The notes below the pieces were generated by a model. It worked only from the letters and a program-made list of their open reading frames with translations. It was not told the origin of the DNA and did not search any database. Made by a program: the position numbers and the translations under genes. DNA of 30,362 nt from contig JAQVNJ010000070.1 in assembly GCA_028703175.1 (NCBI GenBank), positions 1 through 30,362 of the forward strand. Reading direction: 5' to 3'. Source of the DNA: JAAYCB01 sp012744395. GTDB taxonomy: Bacteria; Planctomycetota; Planctomycetia; Pirellulales; Thermoguttaceae. Of this stretch, positions 8,320-16,201 are shown piece after piece (within the stretch, counting starts at the first letter, position 1; the number at the start of each line of letters is the position of its first letter).

Positions 8320-9668
8320 TCGAGGGACAGCCCCGCCTGCCAGCCGCTGCGGATCGCGCCCTCCATCGTGGCTGGCCAGCCGGTGTCCGTCCAATCGCCC
8401 GCCAAGACGATGTTGGGGACGGCGATTCGCGGCGCGGGCCTGAACGAGTCGCTCTCCGGCGTGACCGAGAAGACGGCCTCGCGCTCCGTCACCACGCGGT
8501 GGTGGAGGAGCCGCGCTTGGCGGGCCGCGGGCCAGATCGATGCCAGCTCGTCGCAGACCCGCTCCACCAGCCGGCCGCGCGGCTGCGCGGCGAGCCGGTG
8601 CGATGCGCTGATCACGATTTGAATGTAATGGCCGCCGTGTGGAGTCGGCGACGGCTTTGCCAATGGGCGGAACATCCACTGGCTCGTCCGGCCGACGAGC
8701 ACGGCGTGCGGCAGCGACGTAATCGCCCGATCGAACCAGAGGTGAACCGCGGTGATCGCCGCCGGCTCGAGGCGATCGGCCTTCCAGTCGGGGCTGAGCA
8801 GCGGCCTCTGCCGCGGCGAGAACAGCCGGCTGATCTGTCGCCAGGGCACGGCAACCACCAGCCCGCCGATCCGGCGGCGCTTTCCGCCGCTGAGGACGAT
8901 CGCCCGGCACCGCCCCGCGCTGATCTCGATCGCGCGGGCGCGAGTCCCCAGGTGCACTTCGACCCCCAACTGCCGCAAGCGATCGTTCATCGGCCGATCG
9001 AAGATTTCACCGAGAGGGACTTTGGGCAGAAAGAGTTCGCATCCCCGGCGCGACCGCAAGAAGCCGTCGAGAACCACCTTGCGGGCCATCGCCAGCCCGG
9101 CCCGCTGGACCGTTTCGCCCAGCGCGCTGACCAGCAGCACGGACCAGAAGCGATCGATGGCGGCTTCGGACTGGCCCTCCGCACGGAGCCAACCGGCGAT
9201 GGTCCGCGCGCCGCTCGGCCGGCCCGGCGCAAGCCGTCCAAGCCTCAACATTCCCCGCGCGATGCCCAGCCGGTCGCGCGGCCCCAGGTAGCGGAGCCGG
9301 GCAAGTCCGGGCACGAGATGCAGGGGCGCCGGCAGCCAAGGCCAGGGCTGGAAACGGCAGACCTCGCCCGCCGGACCGATGAAATTCAGGCGGCGATGCT
9401 TGGCAAACCGATCCTCGACGCCCGTCCGGCGGATGAATTCGAGGAGCCGCGTGCAGCAGCCCAGGCCGACGTGCATGCAGCGGTCGATCCGTTCTCCGGT
9501 CAAGGCATCGCGGAAGCTGCCGACTCGGCCGCCGAGGCACTGGTTCTGTTCGAACAGTTCGACCTTGTGCCCGCGTTCGGCAAGCGCCAGGGCCGCCGCC
9601 ATGCCCGCCAGCCCGCCGCCGACGACGGCCAGCGGCCGCAACTGGTCGCTTGCGCGTGGTTCGCTCAT
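8316..9668 (-). CDS. hpnE: Hydroxysqualene dehydroxylase HpnE
   Basis: This 450-residue FAD-dependent amine-oxidase-fold enzyme carries out the last step of bacterial squalene synthesis, the reduction of hydroxysqualene to squalene. The N-terminal dinucleotide motif is VVGGGLAGMAAALALAERG (GGGLAG at 17-22), followed by the acidic strand end VELFEQ and LGGRVGSF. The C-terminal FAD contact is VLAGDWTDTGWPATMEGA, typical of the squalene-associated desaturase family. Length matches the family. ATG 9668 overlaps the hpnD TGA as ATGA, so the two are probably translationally coupled. Identification rests on the fold motifs plus its place after hpnC and hpnD. A carotenoid desaturase is the main alternative, but the gene order favours HpnE. 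Confidence 0.9.
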   Translation of the reverse strand: MSEPRASDQLRPLAVVGGGLAGMAAALALAERGHKVELFEQNQCLGGRVGSFRDALTGERIDRCMHVGLGCCTRLLEFIRRTGVEDRFAKHRRLNFIGPAGEVCRFQPWPWLPAPLHLVPGLARLRYLGPRDRLGIARGMLRLGRLAPGRPSGARTIAGWLRAEGQSEAAIDRFWSVLLVSALGETVQRAGLAMARKVVLDGFLRSRRGCELFLPKVPLGEIFDRPMNDRLRQLGVEVHLGTRARAIEISAGRCRAIVLSGGKRRRIGGLVVAVPWRQISRLFSPRQRPLLSPDWKADRLEPAAITAVHLWFDRAITSLPHAVLVGRTSQWMFRPLAKPSPTPHGGHYIQIVISASHRLAAQPRGRLVERVCDELASIWPAARQARLLHHRVVTEREAVFSVTPESDSFRPAPRIAVPNIVLAGDWTDTGWPATMEGAIRSGWQAGLSLD

Positions 9669-10555
9669 CGCAGCCCGCCCCCTGCCGGCCCGGCGACCGC
9701 GCGGAACAGGATTGCCAGTTTTTCCACCGGGCCAAGCGCGACCCGCCGCGAGAGGACGCGGGCTGGATCGGCGCGGATCATCTCGAACAGGCGCTGGTAG
9801 ACCTGGACCATCATCAGGAACATCCGGCGGCCCTCGGGCGCAAGCCGCGGGGCCAGGGGCAACGCCCTCGCGTACAACGCCTCGGTCCGTTCGATCTGGC
9901 GCTGCATCAATTGCAGGAACCGCTCGTCGGCCACGCCGGCGGCGAGGTCGGCTTCCGTGTAGCCGCAACGGGCGAGGTCCTCCTCGGGCAAGTAGACGCG
10001 GCCGCGCTGGGCGTCCTCCCTCAAGTCGCGGAGGATGTTGGTCATCTGAAACGCCAGGCCGCACGCCCGCGCCGGTTCCACCGGTTCCTCGCCGCAGAAT
10101 CCCCAAATCCGGATGCAGGCCCGGCCGACCGCTCCGGCGACCAGATCGCAATACCCGGCGAGTTCCTCGAATGTCGCGTAGCGCCGGGGCTGGAGGTCCA
10201 TCGCCACGCCGCCGATGACGTCGAACAGGTGCCGGTGCGGGATTTGGAACCGTTCCGCCGTGTCGGCCACGGCCACGAGGATTTTCTGGGCCGGGCCGGC
10301 CGGCCGGACGATCTTGCCGGCGATGGCCGCTTCCAGTCCACCGCGCCAATCCTGGAGGGCGGCGGCACGGTCTTTGACGCCCCTTGCGTCAGCCAGGTCG
10401 TCCGTATGCCGCATGAAGGCGTAAAGCGCTTCGATGGCCCGGCGGCGAGGTTGCCGGAGCAGGAAGAAGCAGGGATAGAAGCTCGATGCGGCCCGGCGGG
10501 CGACGCGGCGGCACTCGGTGTAGCTTGGAGGGAGGGGGGCCCTGGAGCAGGTCAT
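9665..10555 (-). CDS. hpnD: Presqualene diphosphate synthase HpnD
   Basis: This is a 296-residue squalene/phytoene synthase-family enzyme. HpnD condenses two farnesyl diphosphates into presqualene diphosphate. Both Asp-rich magnesium/diphosphate sites are present: D52-D53-x2-D56 (TDDLADA) and N173-x3-D177-x3-D181 (NILRDLREDAQRGRVYLP). The start ATG 10555 overlaps the hpnC TGA as ATGA; a longer open frame runs upstream but has no signal supporting it. Assignment as HpnD rather than HpnC rests on the canonical C-D-E order, the family-like NILRDLREDA and the 296-residue length. The protein is expected in the cytoplasm or at the membrane face, feeding HpnC. Confidence 0.9.
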   Translation of the reverse strand: MTCSRAPLPPSYTECRRVARRAASSFYPCFFLLRQPRRRAIEALYAFMRHTDDLADARGVKDRAAALQDWRGGLEAAIAGKIVRPAGPAQKILVAVADTAERFQIPHRHLFDVIGGVAMDLQPRRYATFEELAGYCDLVAGAVGRACIRIWGFCGEEPVEPARACGLAFQMTNILRDLREDAQRGRVYLPEEDLARCGYTEADLAAGVADERFLQLMQRQIERTEALYARALPLAPRLAPEGRRMFLMMVQVYQRLFEMIRADPARVLSRRVALGPVEKLAILFRAVAGPAGGGLR

Positions 10556-11484
10556 TTCGCCTCCTTCCACCGCCCGAGGCGCAGCCGCCACCAGCACCCC
10601 AGGATCAGCCGCAGCTTCTCGCGCCGGCCGACCACGGGCCGGCGCTGGAGGACGTTGTAGTTGCAGCGGCGGATCTGCTTCAGGATCGCCAGCCCGCCGT
10701 GAACAAACAGGGCAACGGCAAGCCGCCAATCGCGCGGCACGAGGGCGACCAGGGGCAGACCTTCCCGCAGGCTGCGCTCCGCACGATCGGCCTGGAAGGC
10801 CACCAGTTGCCGCAACGACTCGCTACAGCGGCCGGCTGCCAGGACCGGCTCGTCCACGCCAAACGCCCGGCAGTCCTCCAGCGGCAGGTAGAGCCGGCCC
10901 TTTTTCCAGTCGCGGGACACGTCCTGGCAGAAATTCGCCAGTTGCAGGCCGGTGCAGACGGAATCGGCCAGCCGGGCGCGCCGCGGCTCGTGGCACTCGG
11001 CCAGGTAGAGGACGAGACGGCCGACCGGGTTGGCCGAATGGCGGCAGTAGCCCAGGAGCTGTTCGAAGGTCTCGTAGCGTGCCTGGCGTTGGTCCTGGCG
11101 GAACGCCACGAGCAGGTCGGCGAAGGGCTCGCGAGGGATTTCGAACCGCCGGATCGTCTCGCCGAGGGCCGTAAAGACCGGGTGCCACGCGCTACCGGCG
11201 TAGCAGGCGGCCAATTCGCTCTCCCACCAGTCGAGCAGGTCGAGGCCCTCGCCGGCGGCGGTTTCATCGGCCAGGTCGTCGGCCCAGCGGCAATAGGCGT
11301 AGACATTGGCCACGTGCTGCCGGGCTTGGGGGGGCACCACGAGCCCTCCCACCGTAAAATTCTCGTAATGTCGCCGGGCGAGTTGCCGGCAATAGCGGAA
11401 TGAAGGTCCCAGCGGGGCCGCGGCCGAGCCGGCGGCACCCGGTCCGTACAATGCCAGGTCGCGTTGGAACGAACGATGGATCAT
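10552..11484 (-). CDS. hpnC: Hydroxysqualene synthase HpnC
   Basis: This 310-residue squalene/phytoene synthase-family protein leads a three-gene operon. HpnC converts presqualene diphosphate to hydroxysqualene. The two Asp-rich sites are D69-D70-x2-D73 (WADDLADE) and N184-x3-D188-x3-D192 (NFCQDVSRDWKKGRLYLP). RRHYENFTVG near residues 38-46 is typical of HpnC. ATG 11484 is used but lacks a strong ribosome binding site; a TTG or another upstream in-frame start cannot be excluded. It is divergent from ispH across 79 bp (11485-11563), so a shared control region is likely. Together hpnCDE gives squalene from farnesyl diphosphate without a eukaryotic-type squalene synthase. Confidence 0.9.
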   Translation of the reverse strand: MIHRSFQRDLALYGPGAAGSAAAPLGPSFRYCRQLARRHYENFTVGGLVVPPQARQHVANVYAYCRWADDLADETAAGEGLDLLDWWESELAACYAGSAWHPVFTALGETIRRFEIPREPFADLLVAFRQDQRQARYETFEQLLGYCRHSANPVGRLVLYLAECHEPRRARLADSVCTGLQLANFCQDVSRDWKKGRLYLPLEDCRAFGVDEPVLAAGRCSESLRQLVAFQADRAERSLREGLPLVALVPRDWRLAVALFVHGGLAILKQIRRCNYNVLQRRPVVGRREKLRLILGCWWRLRLGRWKEAK

Positions 11485-11534
11485 CCGGCGAATCTCGCGG
11501 CCTCATGCCCCTGGTTGCTGCCTCACCGATTCAT

Positions 11535-11540
11535 TATGAT
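11535..11540 (+). promoter_or_regulatory. Candidate -10 box for ispH
   Basis: TATGAT at 11535-11540 lies 23 bases before the ispH ATG. No convincing -35 box is visible at the right distance, so this is a weak call. The divergent hpnC promoter must lie in the same 79 bp or inside ispH. Confidence 0.25.
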
Positions 11541-11563
11541 GCTTGCCCAGGAGCGAGCAAACC

Positions 11564-12487
11564 ATGCAGATTATTCTCGCCGCGCCGCGCGGGTTTTGTG
11601 CGGGCGTGAACATGGCGATTGAGAGTCTCGAAATCGCGTTGGCGCGATTCGGACCGCCGGTTTTCGTGTATCACGAGATTGTCCACAACCGCTGGGTCGT
11701 CGAGCACTTCCGCGCTCGGGGAGTCGTCTTCGTCGAGCATCTGGACGACGTGCCCGCCGGGGCGAACCTGCTTTACTCGGCCCACGGCGTCTCCCCGGAG
11801 GTCCGCCGCAGCGCGGAAGCGCGGAACGTGGCGACGATCGACGCGACCTGCCCCCTGGTGACCAAGGTCCATCGCGAGGCGGCGCGTTTCGCCGGCGAGG
11901 GATACAAGATCGTGCTCATCGGCCACCGGGGGCACGACGAGGTGATCGGCACGATCGGCGAGGCGCCCGAGGCGATCCACCTGGTGGGGAGCGTGGAAGA
12001 CGTCGACCGGCTCGAGTTTTCCGGAACGGAAAAGCTCGCCTACTTGACCCAGACGACGCTCTCGGTGGACGACGCCTCGCTGATCATCCGCCGCCTCAAG
12101 CAGCGGTTCCCGCAGATCGAGGGGCCGGCAAAAGAGGATATCTGCTACGCGACGCAGAACCGCCAGGAGGCGGTCCGCATTCTCGCCGGCCAGGCCGACC
12201 TGGTTCTCGTCGTCGGCAGCCGGAATAGCTCCAACAGCCAGCGCCTCGTCGAGATCGCCAACAACCAGGACGTGCCGGCCTACCTGATCGACGGCCCGGA
12301 CGACATCCGCCCGGATTGGTTTTCGGGCGAGGAGACGGTGGTGATCACGGCCGGCGCGAGTGCTCCGGAAGGCCTCGTGGAGCGATGCGTCGCGTGGTTG
12401 CGGGGCCGCTTCCAGACGAGTCTGCGGACCCATCGGGTGCGCGAAGAGAACGTCCGATTTCAATTGCCGAGAGAGCTTCGGGGATGA
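11564..12487 (+). CDS. ispH: 4-hydroxy-3-methylbut-2-enyl diphosphate reductase IspH
   Basis: This 307-residue iron-sulfur enzyme makes isopentenyl and dimethylallyl diphosphate in the last step of the MEP pathway. All three cluster cysteines are present: C12 (PRGFCAGV), C96 (DATCPLVTKVH) and C194 (DICYATQNRQ). The substrate-site residues H41, H74, H124 and E126 (HRGHDEVIG) and the serine/asparagine loop GSRNSSNSQRL are also intact, at positions close to the E. coli enzyme. ATG 11564 is chosen because AGGAG lies ten bases upstream and because it places C12 as in the family; the frame is open to a TTG at 11543. The stop overlaps the next ATG as ATGA. The gene supplies C5 units for the neighbouring squalene pathway. 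Confidence 0.97.
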   Translation: MQIILAAPRGFCAGVNMAIESLEIALARFGPPVFVYHEIVHNRWVVEHFRARGVVFVEHLDDVPAGANLLYSAHGVSPEVRRSAEARNVATIDATCPLVTKVHREAARFAGEGYKIVLIGHRGHDEVIGTIGEAPEAIHLVGSVEDVDRLEFSGTEKLAYLTQTTLSVDDASLIIRRLKQRFPQIEGPAKEDICYATQNRQEAVRILAGQADLVLVVGSRNSSNSQRLVEIANNQDVPAYLIDGPDDIRPDWFSGEETVVITAGASAPEGLVERCVAWLRGRFQTSLRTHRVREENVRFQLPRELRG

Positions 12488-13533
12488 CGATCAACGACGT
12501 GGAACTTTTCCTGGTCGAGCGCGAGGCGATCGGTTCCGAACCGCCGATTCCGTCGGTGCTCGTCCGTTTGGCGACCAAGTCGGGTCTGGAGGGCTGGGGC
12601 GAGGCCGGGCTTGCCTGGCGCGCCTCGGAACTTCCCGCCCGGCGCGACATCCTGCTGTCGATTCTCGCGGGCCGCAGCGCGTTCGACATCGAGGAACTGC
12701 TCGATCTGGAGGCCCTGCGGCCCCGCCCCTTGCAGGCCGCCGTCGAGATGGCCTCCTGGGACCTGGTGGGCCAGGTCGCCGGCCTGCCCCTCTGCTGCCT
12801 GTTCGGCGGGCAGTACCGGCAGCGTCTGCCGCTGGGCATCCGCCTCCACGGCGCTACGATTGAACAGGTCCTCCAGCTTTCGCGGGAGATGGCCGAGCAG
12901 GGATTCCATTGGCAAACCGTCTCGGCCGCGGGGCGTCTTTCCAGTGACGAGGACGTCGTCACGGCGCTGGTCGAGGCGGTCGGCGACCGTGTCGAGCTGC
13001 GGCTTGACGGCCGCGGTGTCTACAATCCGGAGCAGGCCCTCGAACTCTGCCGCCGCATCGAGGACGTGCCGCTGGATTTCCTCCTCGATCCGCTGGCCGA
13101 TCGCCGGCTCGAGCCGTTGTCCGCCTTGCGGCGGCAGACCACGGTTCCCCTGGCCGTCTCGCGGGCGATCGAGGGCCCCGCCGACGTCATGGCCTTGATC
13201 CGCGGCGGGGCGGCACGGCTGGCGATTATCGATGTGCAGCGCGTGGGCGGGCTTGCCAACGCGAGACGCTGCGGCACGATTGCCCAGGCGGCGGGCATCG
13301 GGGCTTCTCTATCGGCCGGTCCCTCGGTTGGCATCGCCATGGCGGCGATGCTTCAACTGGCCGCGGCCACGCCGGCGTTCACCGGCTGCATCGAATGCCC
13401 CCAACATCGCCCGGTGGACGACCTGGCGATCGAAGACTTCGAAACAGTCGACGGGATGATCGCCGTGCCCCAGGGGCCGGGGATCGGTATCGAGGTGGAT
13501 CGGGTCAGAGTCGAACAGTATCACGTCGGCTAG
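12484..13533 (+). CDS. Enolase-superfamily (MLE/MR-like) protein lacking most catalytic residues
   Basis: This 349-residue protein follows the mandelate racemase/muconate lactonizing enzyme layout: an N-terminal capping domain (1-115, with GLEGWGEAGLAW) and a TIM barrel (115-340, with DVQRVGGLANARR). The active-site positions are mostly gone. The K-x-K on barrel strand 2 reads T145-V146-S147. Of the three metal ligands only D175 (ELRLDGRG) remains: the second, usually E in the E-x-P motif, is L201 (FLLDPL), and the D-E on strand 5 is S226-R227 (PLAVSRAI). D250 in the late DVxRVGG motif is kept. It is therefore probably not a standard lyase or racemase and may bind or regulate. It is ATGA-coupled to ispH and shares a CTAG stop site with the convergent CBS gene. 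Confidence 0.8.
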   Translation: MTINDVELFLVEREAIGSEPPIPSVLVRLATKSGLEGWGEAGLAWRASELPARRDILLSILAGRSAFDIEELLDLEALRPRPLQAAVEMASWDLVGQVAGLPLCCLFGGQYRQRLPLGIRLHGATIEQVLQLSREMAEQGFHWQTVSAAGRLSSDEDVVTALVEAVGDRVELRLDGRGVYNPEQALELCRRIEDVPLDFLLDPLADRRLEPLSALRRQTTVPLAVSRAIEGPADVMALIRGGAARLAIIDVQRVGGLANARRCGTIAQAAGIGASLSAGPSVGIAMAAMLQLAAATPAFTGCIECPQHRPVDDLAIEDFETVDGMIAVPQGPGIGIEVDRVRVEQYHVG

Positions 13534-14024
13534 CCCGGCGGATGCGCATTCGTCATTCGACATTCGACATTCCCGACCCCCTCTCGCTGGATGTAGTCCT
13601 TCATGAACTTGTTCTCCATCGCGAGGTGGTCGTGCTGCGCTTTGACGACGTCGCCGATCGATACGAGCCCCACCAACCGGCCCTCGCGAAGCACGGGCAG
13701 ATGGCGGATTCTCCGCCTGGTCATCAGCCCCATGATCGTCTCCACCTGTTCCGCCGGCGAGGCGGTGGCCAGATCGGTGCTCATCGCCTCGTGGACGCGG
13801 ATCGAGGCGAGCTGCCGCTGGCCGCGGGAGGCGCAGACATGGAGGATGTCGCGCTCGGTGATGATTCCGATCACGCGTTCGCCGTGCTCCGCGTGGCGAT
13901 CGCAGACAACCAGCGACCCGACATTGTGATCGACGAGCCTTGAGACCACATGCTCCAACGTGGCGTCGGCATCGACCGTGTAGACCTTGTTCCCCTTGGC
14001 CTTGAGAATCTCCTCAATCGTCAT
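13530..14024 (-). CDS. Tandem CBS-domain protein
   Basis: This 164-residue protein consists of two CBS domains, about 5-65 (VYTVDADATLEHVVSRLVDH, GIITERDILH) and 75-140 (VHEAMSTDLATASPAEQVE, RHLPVLREGRLVGLVSIGD). Paired CBS domains form a module that usually binds adenosine nucleotides such as AMP, ATP or S-adenosylmethionine and regulates a partner. No effector domain is attached. ATG 14024 is chosen because GGAGG lies about ten bases upstream and it begins the conserved MTIEEIL; the open frame extends further to 14171. The last 15 residues (from VGNVECRMTN) are read from an intergenic repeat at 13547-13572 and look like an acquired tail. Its TAG overlaps the TAG of the convergent enolase-like gene. 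Confidence 0.85.
   Translation of the reverse strand: MTIEEILKAKGNKVYTVDADATLEHVVSRLVDHNVGSLVVCDRHAEHGERVIGIITERDILHVCASRGQRQLASIRVHEAMSTDLATASPAEQVETIMGLMTRRRIRHLPVLREGRLVGLVSIGDVVKAQHDHLAMENKFMKDYIQREGVGNVECRMTNAHPPG
13547..13572 (-). repeat. CATTCG(A/T)-type short tandem repeat
   Basis: Three successive copies of a 9-bp CATTCGNCA-like unit (cattcgtcattcgacattcg and on) lie inside the 3' end of the CBS-domain gene. This type of string is familiar between planctomycete genes. It encodes the odd C-terminal tail of the CBS protein. Confidence 0.6.
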
Positions 14025-14190
14025 CCAACCAATCCCTCCTTTCCCGCCCCGGGCAGGCGCGCCGTACACCCCGTTCACGGAGACTGCCGCAACGCGCCCG
14101 GCGGCAGACCGTTGCCGGATGGCACGATGAGCCTCCGCGCCACGAACATGAGCCGGTCCACCGGGGCCCATTTGGGGATATCAAACTTCG

Positions 14191-14394
14191 CCCGGATTAG
14201 TTATGAGCCAGGGATCTCTCGACTGTCGCGCGCCGTCGGAACCCGAAGCGTAAGCGAGGCGATCTGGGTAATTCAAGCGAGGCGAGCTGGGAAGCGTAGT
14301 CAAGGCCCGCTGGGCAAGTTCTCCTCGCTTACGCGTCGGGTTACTGTCCTCGCTTACGCGTCGGGTTGGCGATCGGCTCATGAGTAATCCGGGT
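14191..14394. mobile_element. MITE-like element with 19-bp terminal inverted repeats
   Basis: The ends CCCGGATTAGTTATGAGCC (14191-14209) and GGCTCATGAGTAATCCGGG (14376-14394) are inverted repeats with two mismatches. Inside, ACCCGAAGCGTAAGCGAGG (14241-14259) faces two direct copies of CCTCGCTTACGCGTCGGGTT (14323-14342 and 14348-14367). At about 204 bp with no gene it resembles a non-autonomous miniature element of the kind that litters planctomycete genomes and gives rise to spurious short proteins. No target-site duplication is obvious. It lies between the CBS-domain gene and nikO. Confidence 0.75.
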
Positions 14395-14794
14395 TAGACA
14401 ACGGGGAACTATATTCACGGCGGGGGGGAAAAGTCAATCGACTGGGCAAGGCTGGGACCGGCCAATAGGAAGAACCGTGAATGATCGTAGACCGGTTGGC
14501 ACGGGGCAGCCTGGTGAAGGTCGATCTCTCAGGGACGGACGATGGCCACGGATGGCAACAATTGGCTCGCCCGGATGGGCACGTGCGCGCTGGAGTCCCG
14601 CCCTTTCAGGGCTTGCACCGTGCGTCCCTTCTCGAACCCAGCCACGACGCTGCGCGGCGATCGCCGCTGCGCTCTGCCCTGGGCTGATTTGTGGCTGCCC
14701 CGTTCGGGGCGAAATCCAACCACAGCTGCCTGATCATTGACCCCGCGCGAGTGGGGCACGGGCTGGTCCTGAAGCGGCGGGCAGCCGGCTCAGA
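14395..14794. other. Gene-free stretch with intergenic-repeat character
   Basis: No credible coding region is seen. Several short frames overlap on both strands without ribosome binding sites. The part around 14600-14735 (CTTTCAGGGC, CCCTGGGC, and the hairpin GCCCCGTTCGGGGC at 14697-14710) looks like a dispersed intergenic element rather than unique sequence. Confidence 0.45.
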
Positions 14795-15451
14795 TCAGAG
14801 AGGCTCCTGAAGGCAGCCGCGGCGGAGGCACAATCTCCGGTCGGCGATTCGGGCGAGGAACGGGCGATCGTGTGAGACAATCAGCATCGCCTGCGGCAGG
14901 CCGGCAAGGATTCCGGCCACGCGCTCGGCGGCCGTCTCATCCAGACCGGCGGTCGGTTCATCGAGCAGGAGCACCTCCGGCTCCATGGCCAGAACGGTGG
15001 CCAGGGCGACGAGCCGTTTTTCACCGCCGGAGAGCTTATAGGTCACGCGGTGTGCGTAGTCCTCCAGGCCGAGCTCGCCCAGGGTCCGCGCCACGATCTG
15101 CTCGACCTCGTGCCGCGACTTGCCGAGGTTGAACGGGCCGAAAGCCACGTCTTCGGCCACCGTGGGGCAGAAGAGCTGGTCGTCGGAATCCTGGAAGAGC
15201 AGCCCCACGCGGCCGCGGATCGGGCGGAAGTCGGCCTCCCGCTCGCGGGGCTTTCCGAAAACGATCACGCGGCCCTGCGCGGGCCGGCGGAGGCCGACGA
15301 TCAGCCCCAGGAGCGTCGTCTTGCCCGACCCGTTGGCGCCGACCAGGCCGACCCGTTCGCCCGCCGCGAGCGCCAGGTCGCATTGGTCGAGCACCGTCCG
15401 CTCGCCGTAGCGGAAGGTCACTCTGTCGAGCTTGACGAGCGGATCGCTCAT
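14795..15451 (-). CDS. nikO: ECF transporter ATPase NikO (CbiO-like)
   Basis: This 218-residue ABC ATPase powers the energy-coupling-factor transporter. All nucleotide-binding elements are present: Walker A GANGSGKT (38-45), Q-loop LLFQDSDDQLF (Q87), signature LSGGEKR (140-146), Walker B VLLLDEPTAGLD (160-171) and H-loop IVSHD (H194). The string QDSDDQLF is typical of CbiO/EcfA-type ATPases. It is shorter than most (usually 220-280), lacking a C-terminal extension. ATG 15451 overlaps the nikQ stop as ATGA. Nickel rather than cobalt is inferred from the upstream nikR, nikK, nikM and nikL genes. Confidence 0.92.
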   Translation of the reverse strand: MSDPLVKLDRVTFRYGERTVLDQCDLALAAGERVGLVGANGSGKTTLLGLIVGLRRPAQGRVIVFGKPREREADFRPIRGRVGLLFQDSDDQLFCPTVAEDVAFGPFNLGKSRHEVEQIVARTLGELGLEDYAHRVTYKLSGGEKRLVALATVLAMEPEVLLLDEPTAGLDETAAERVAGILAGLPQAMLIVSHDRPFLARIADRRLCLRRGCLQEPL

Positions 15452-16191
15452 TGCCACTCCAGCCGGGCAATGCCCGCAAGCACGGCGGCCGCCGCGGCGG
15501 CGAACAGCGCGTCGCGCCGCGAGTAATGGAAGTGGTCGAGGAGGTAGAAATGCCCGTGGAAACCGCGGCACTTCATCGCCGCGACGACGCGCTCGGAGCG
15601 GTCGAGGCTGCGGACCAGCAACATCCCGACCAACCGGCCATAGGTCCGGTAGGTGTGCATGTTCACCCCGGGGCGGAAGGCTCGCACCTCGATCGCCGCG
15701 CGGAGCCGGTGATATTCCCGACGGAGCACGTCGAGGTAGCGAACCGTGAACAACAGCAGGTGGGTCAGCTTGTCCGGCACGCGGAAATGGCTGATTGCAT
15801 GGCCCACCGTGTTGATGTCGAGCGAGCCGGCCAGGGCGAGCAGCAGCAGCACGATCGCGTTGCCCTTGGCGGCGATCGTCAGGGCCAGGCGGAGGCCGTC
15901 CGCGCTATAGGAAAACGGGCCGACCGTGCCGAGCTGGCGGCCGCCGGAAGAGAGCGGCATCAGGGCCACGAGCAGGAGCATGAACAGGTTCAGCGGCGCC
16001 AATCGCCGCAGCATGTCCCGGAGGCCAACGCCGCTGAAGGCCGCCGAGACGACCGCGGATGCCAGCGCGGCCAGGAGGGCGGGCGGACGGTTGACCACGG
16101 AGACGACCAGGGCAAACGCGATCGTGGCGAGGATGCGGCTGCGCGGATCGACGCGGTCGAGCAGGGCTGGGCCGTCGGCAGTTGGGTCCAT
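15448..16191 (-). CDS. nikQ: ECF transporter membrane subunit NikQ (CbiQ/EcfT)
   Basis: This 247-residue integral membrane protein couples the ATPase to the substrate-binding subunit. Several hydrophobic segments are visible (about 22-55, 65-80, 105-125, 225-243). The two cytoplasmic coupling motifs of the CbiQ/EcfT family appear as EVRAFRPG and MKCRGFHG, the latter being the typical Ala/Cys-Arg-Gly form that docks into the ATPase. The N-terminus LLDRVDPRSRILATIAFAL is also family-typical. It is ten bases after nikL and overlaps nikO by four bases, so it lies in one operon. Confidence 0.92.
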   Translation of the reverse strand: MDPTADGPALLDRVDPRSRILATIAFALVVSVVNRPPALLAALASAVVSAAFSGVGLRDMLRRLAPLNLFMLLLVALMPLSSGGRQLGTVGPFSYSADGLRLALTIAAKGNAIVLLLLALAGSLDINTVGHAISHFRVPDKLTHLLLFTVRYLDVLRREYHRLRAAIEVRAFRPGVNMHTYRTYGRLVGMLLVRSLDRSERVVAAMKCRGFHGHFYLLDHFHYSRRDALFAAAAAAVLAGIARLEWQ

Positions 16192-16201
16192 CGCGTGTCT
16201 C

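Noticed and set aside
14181..14381. 66-residue minus-strand frame with NPTRKRGE-type sequence
   Set aside because: It is read entirely from the MITE-like element and is a typical spurious product of this repeat.
14477..14759. Short frames on both strands after the MITE
   Set aside because: They overlap each other, lack start signals and lie in repeat-like DNA.
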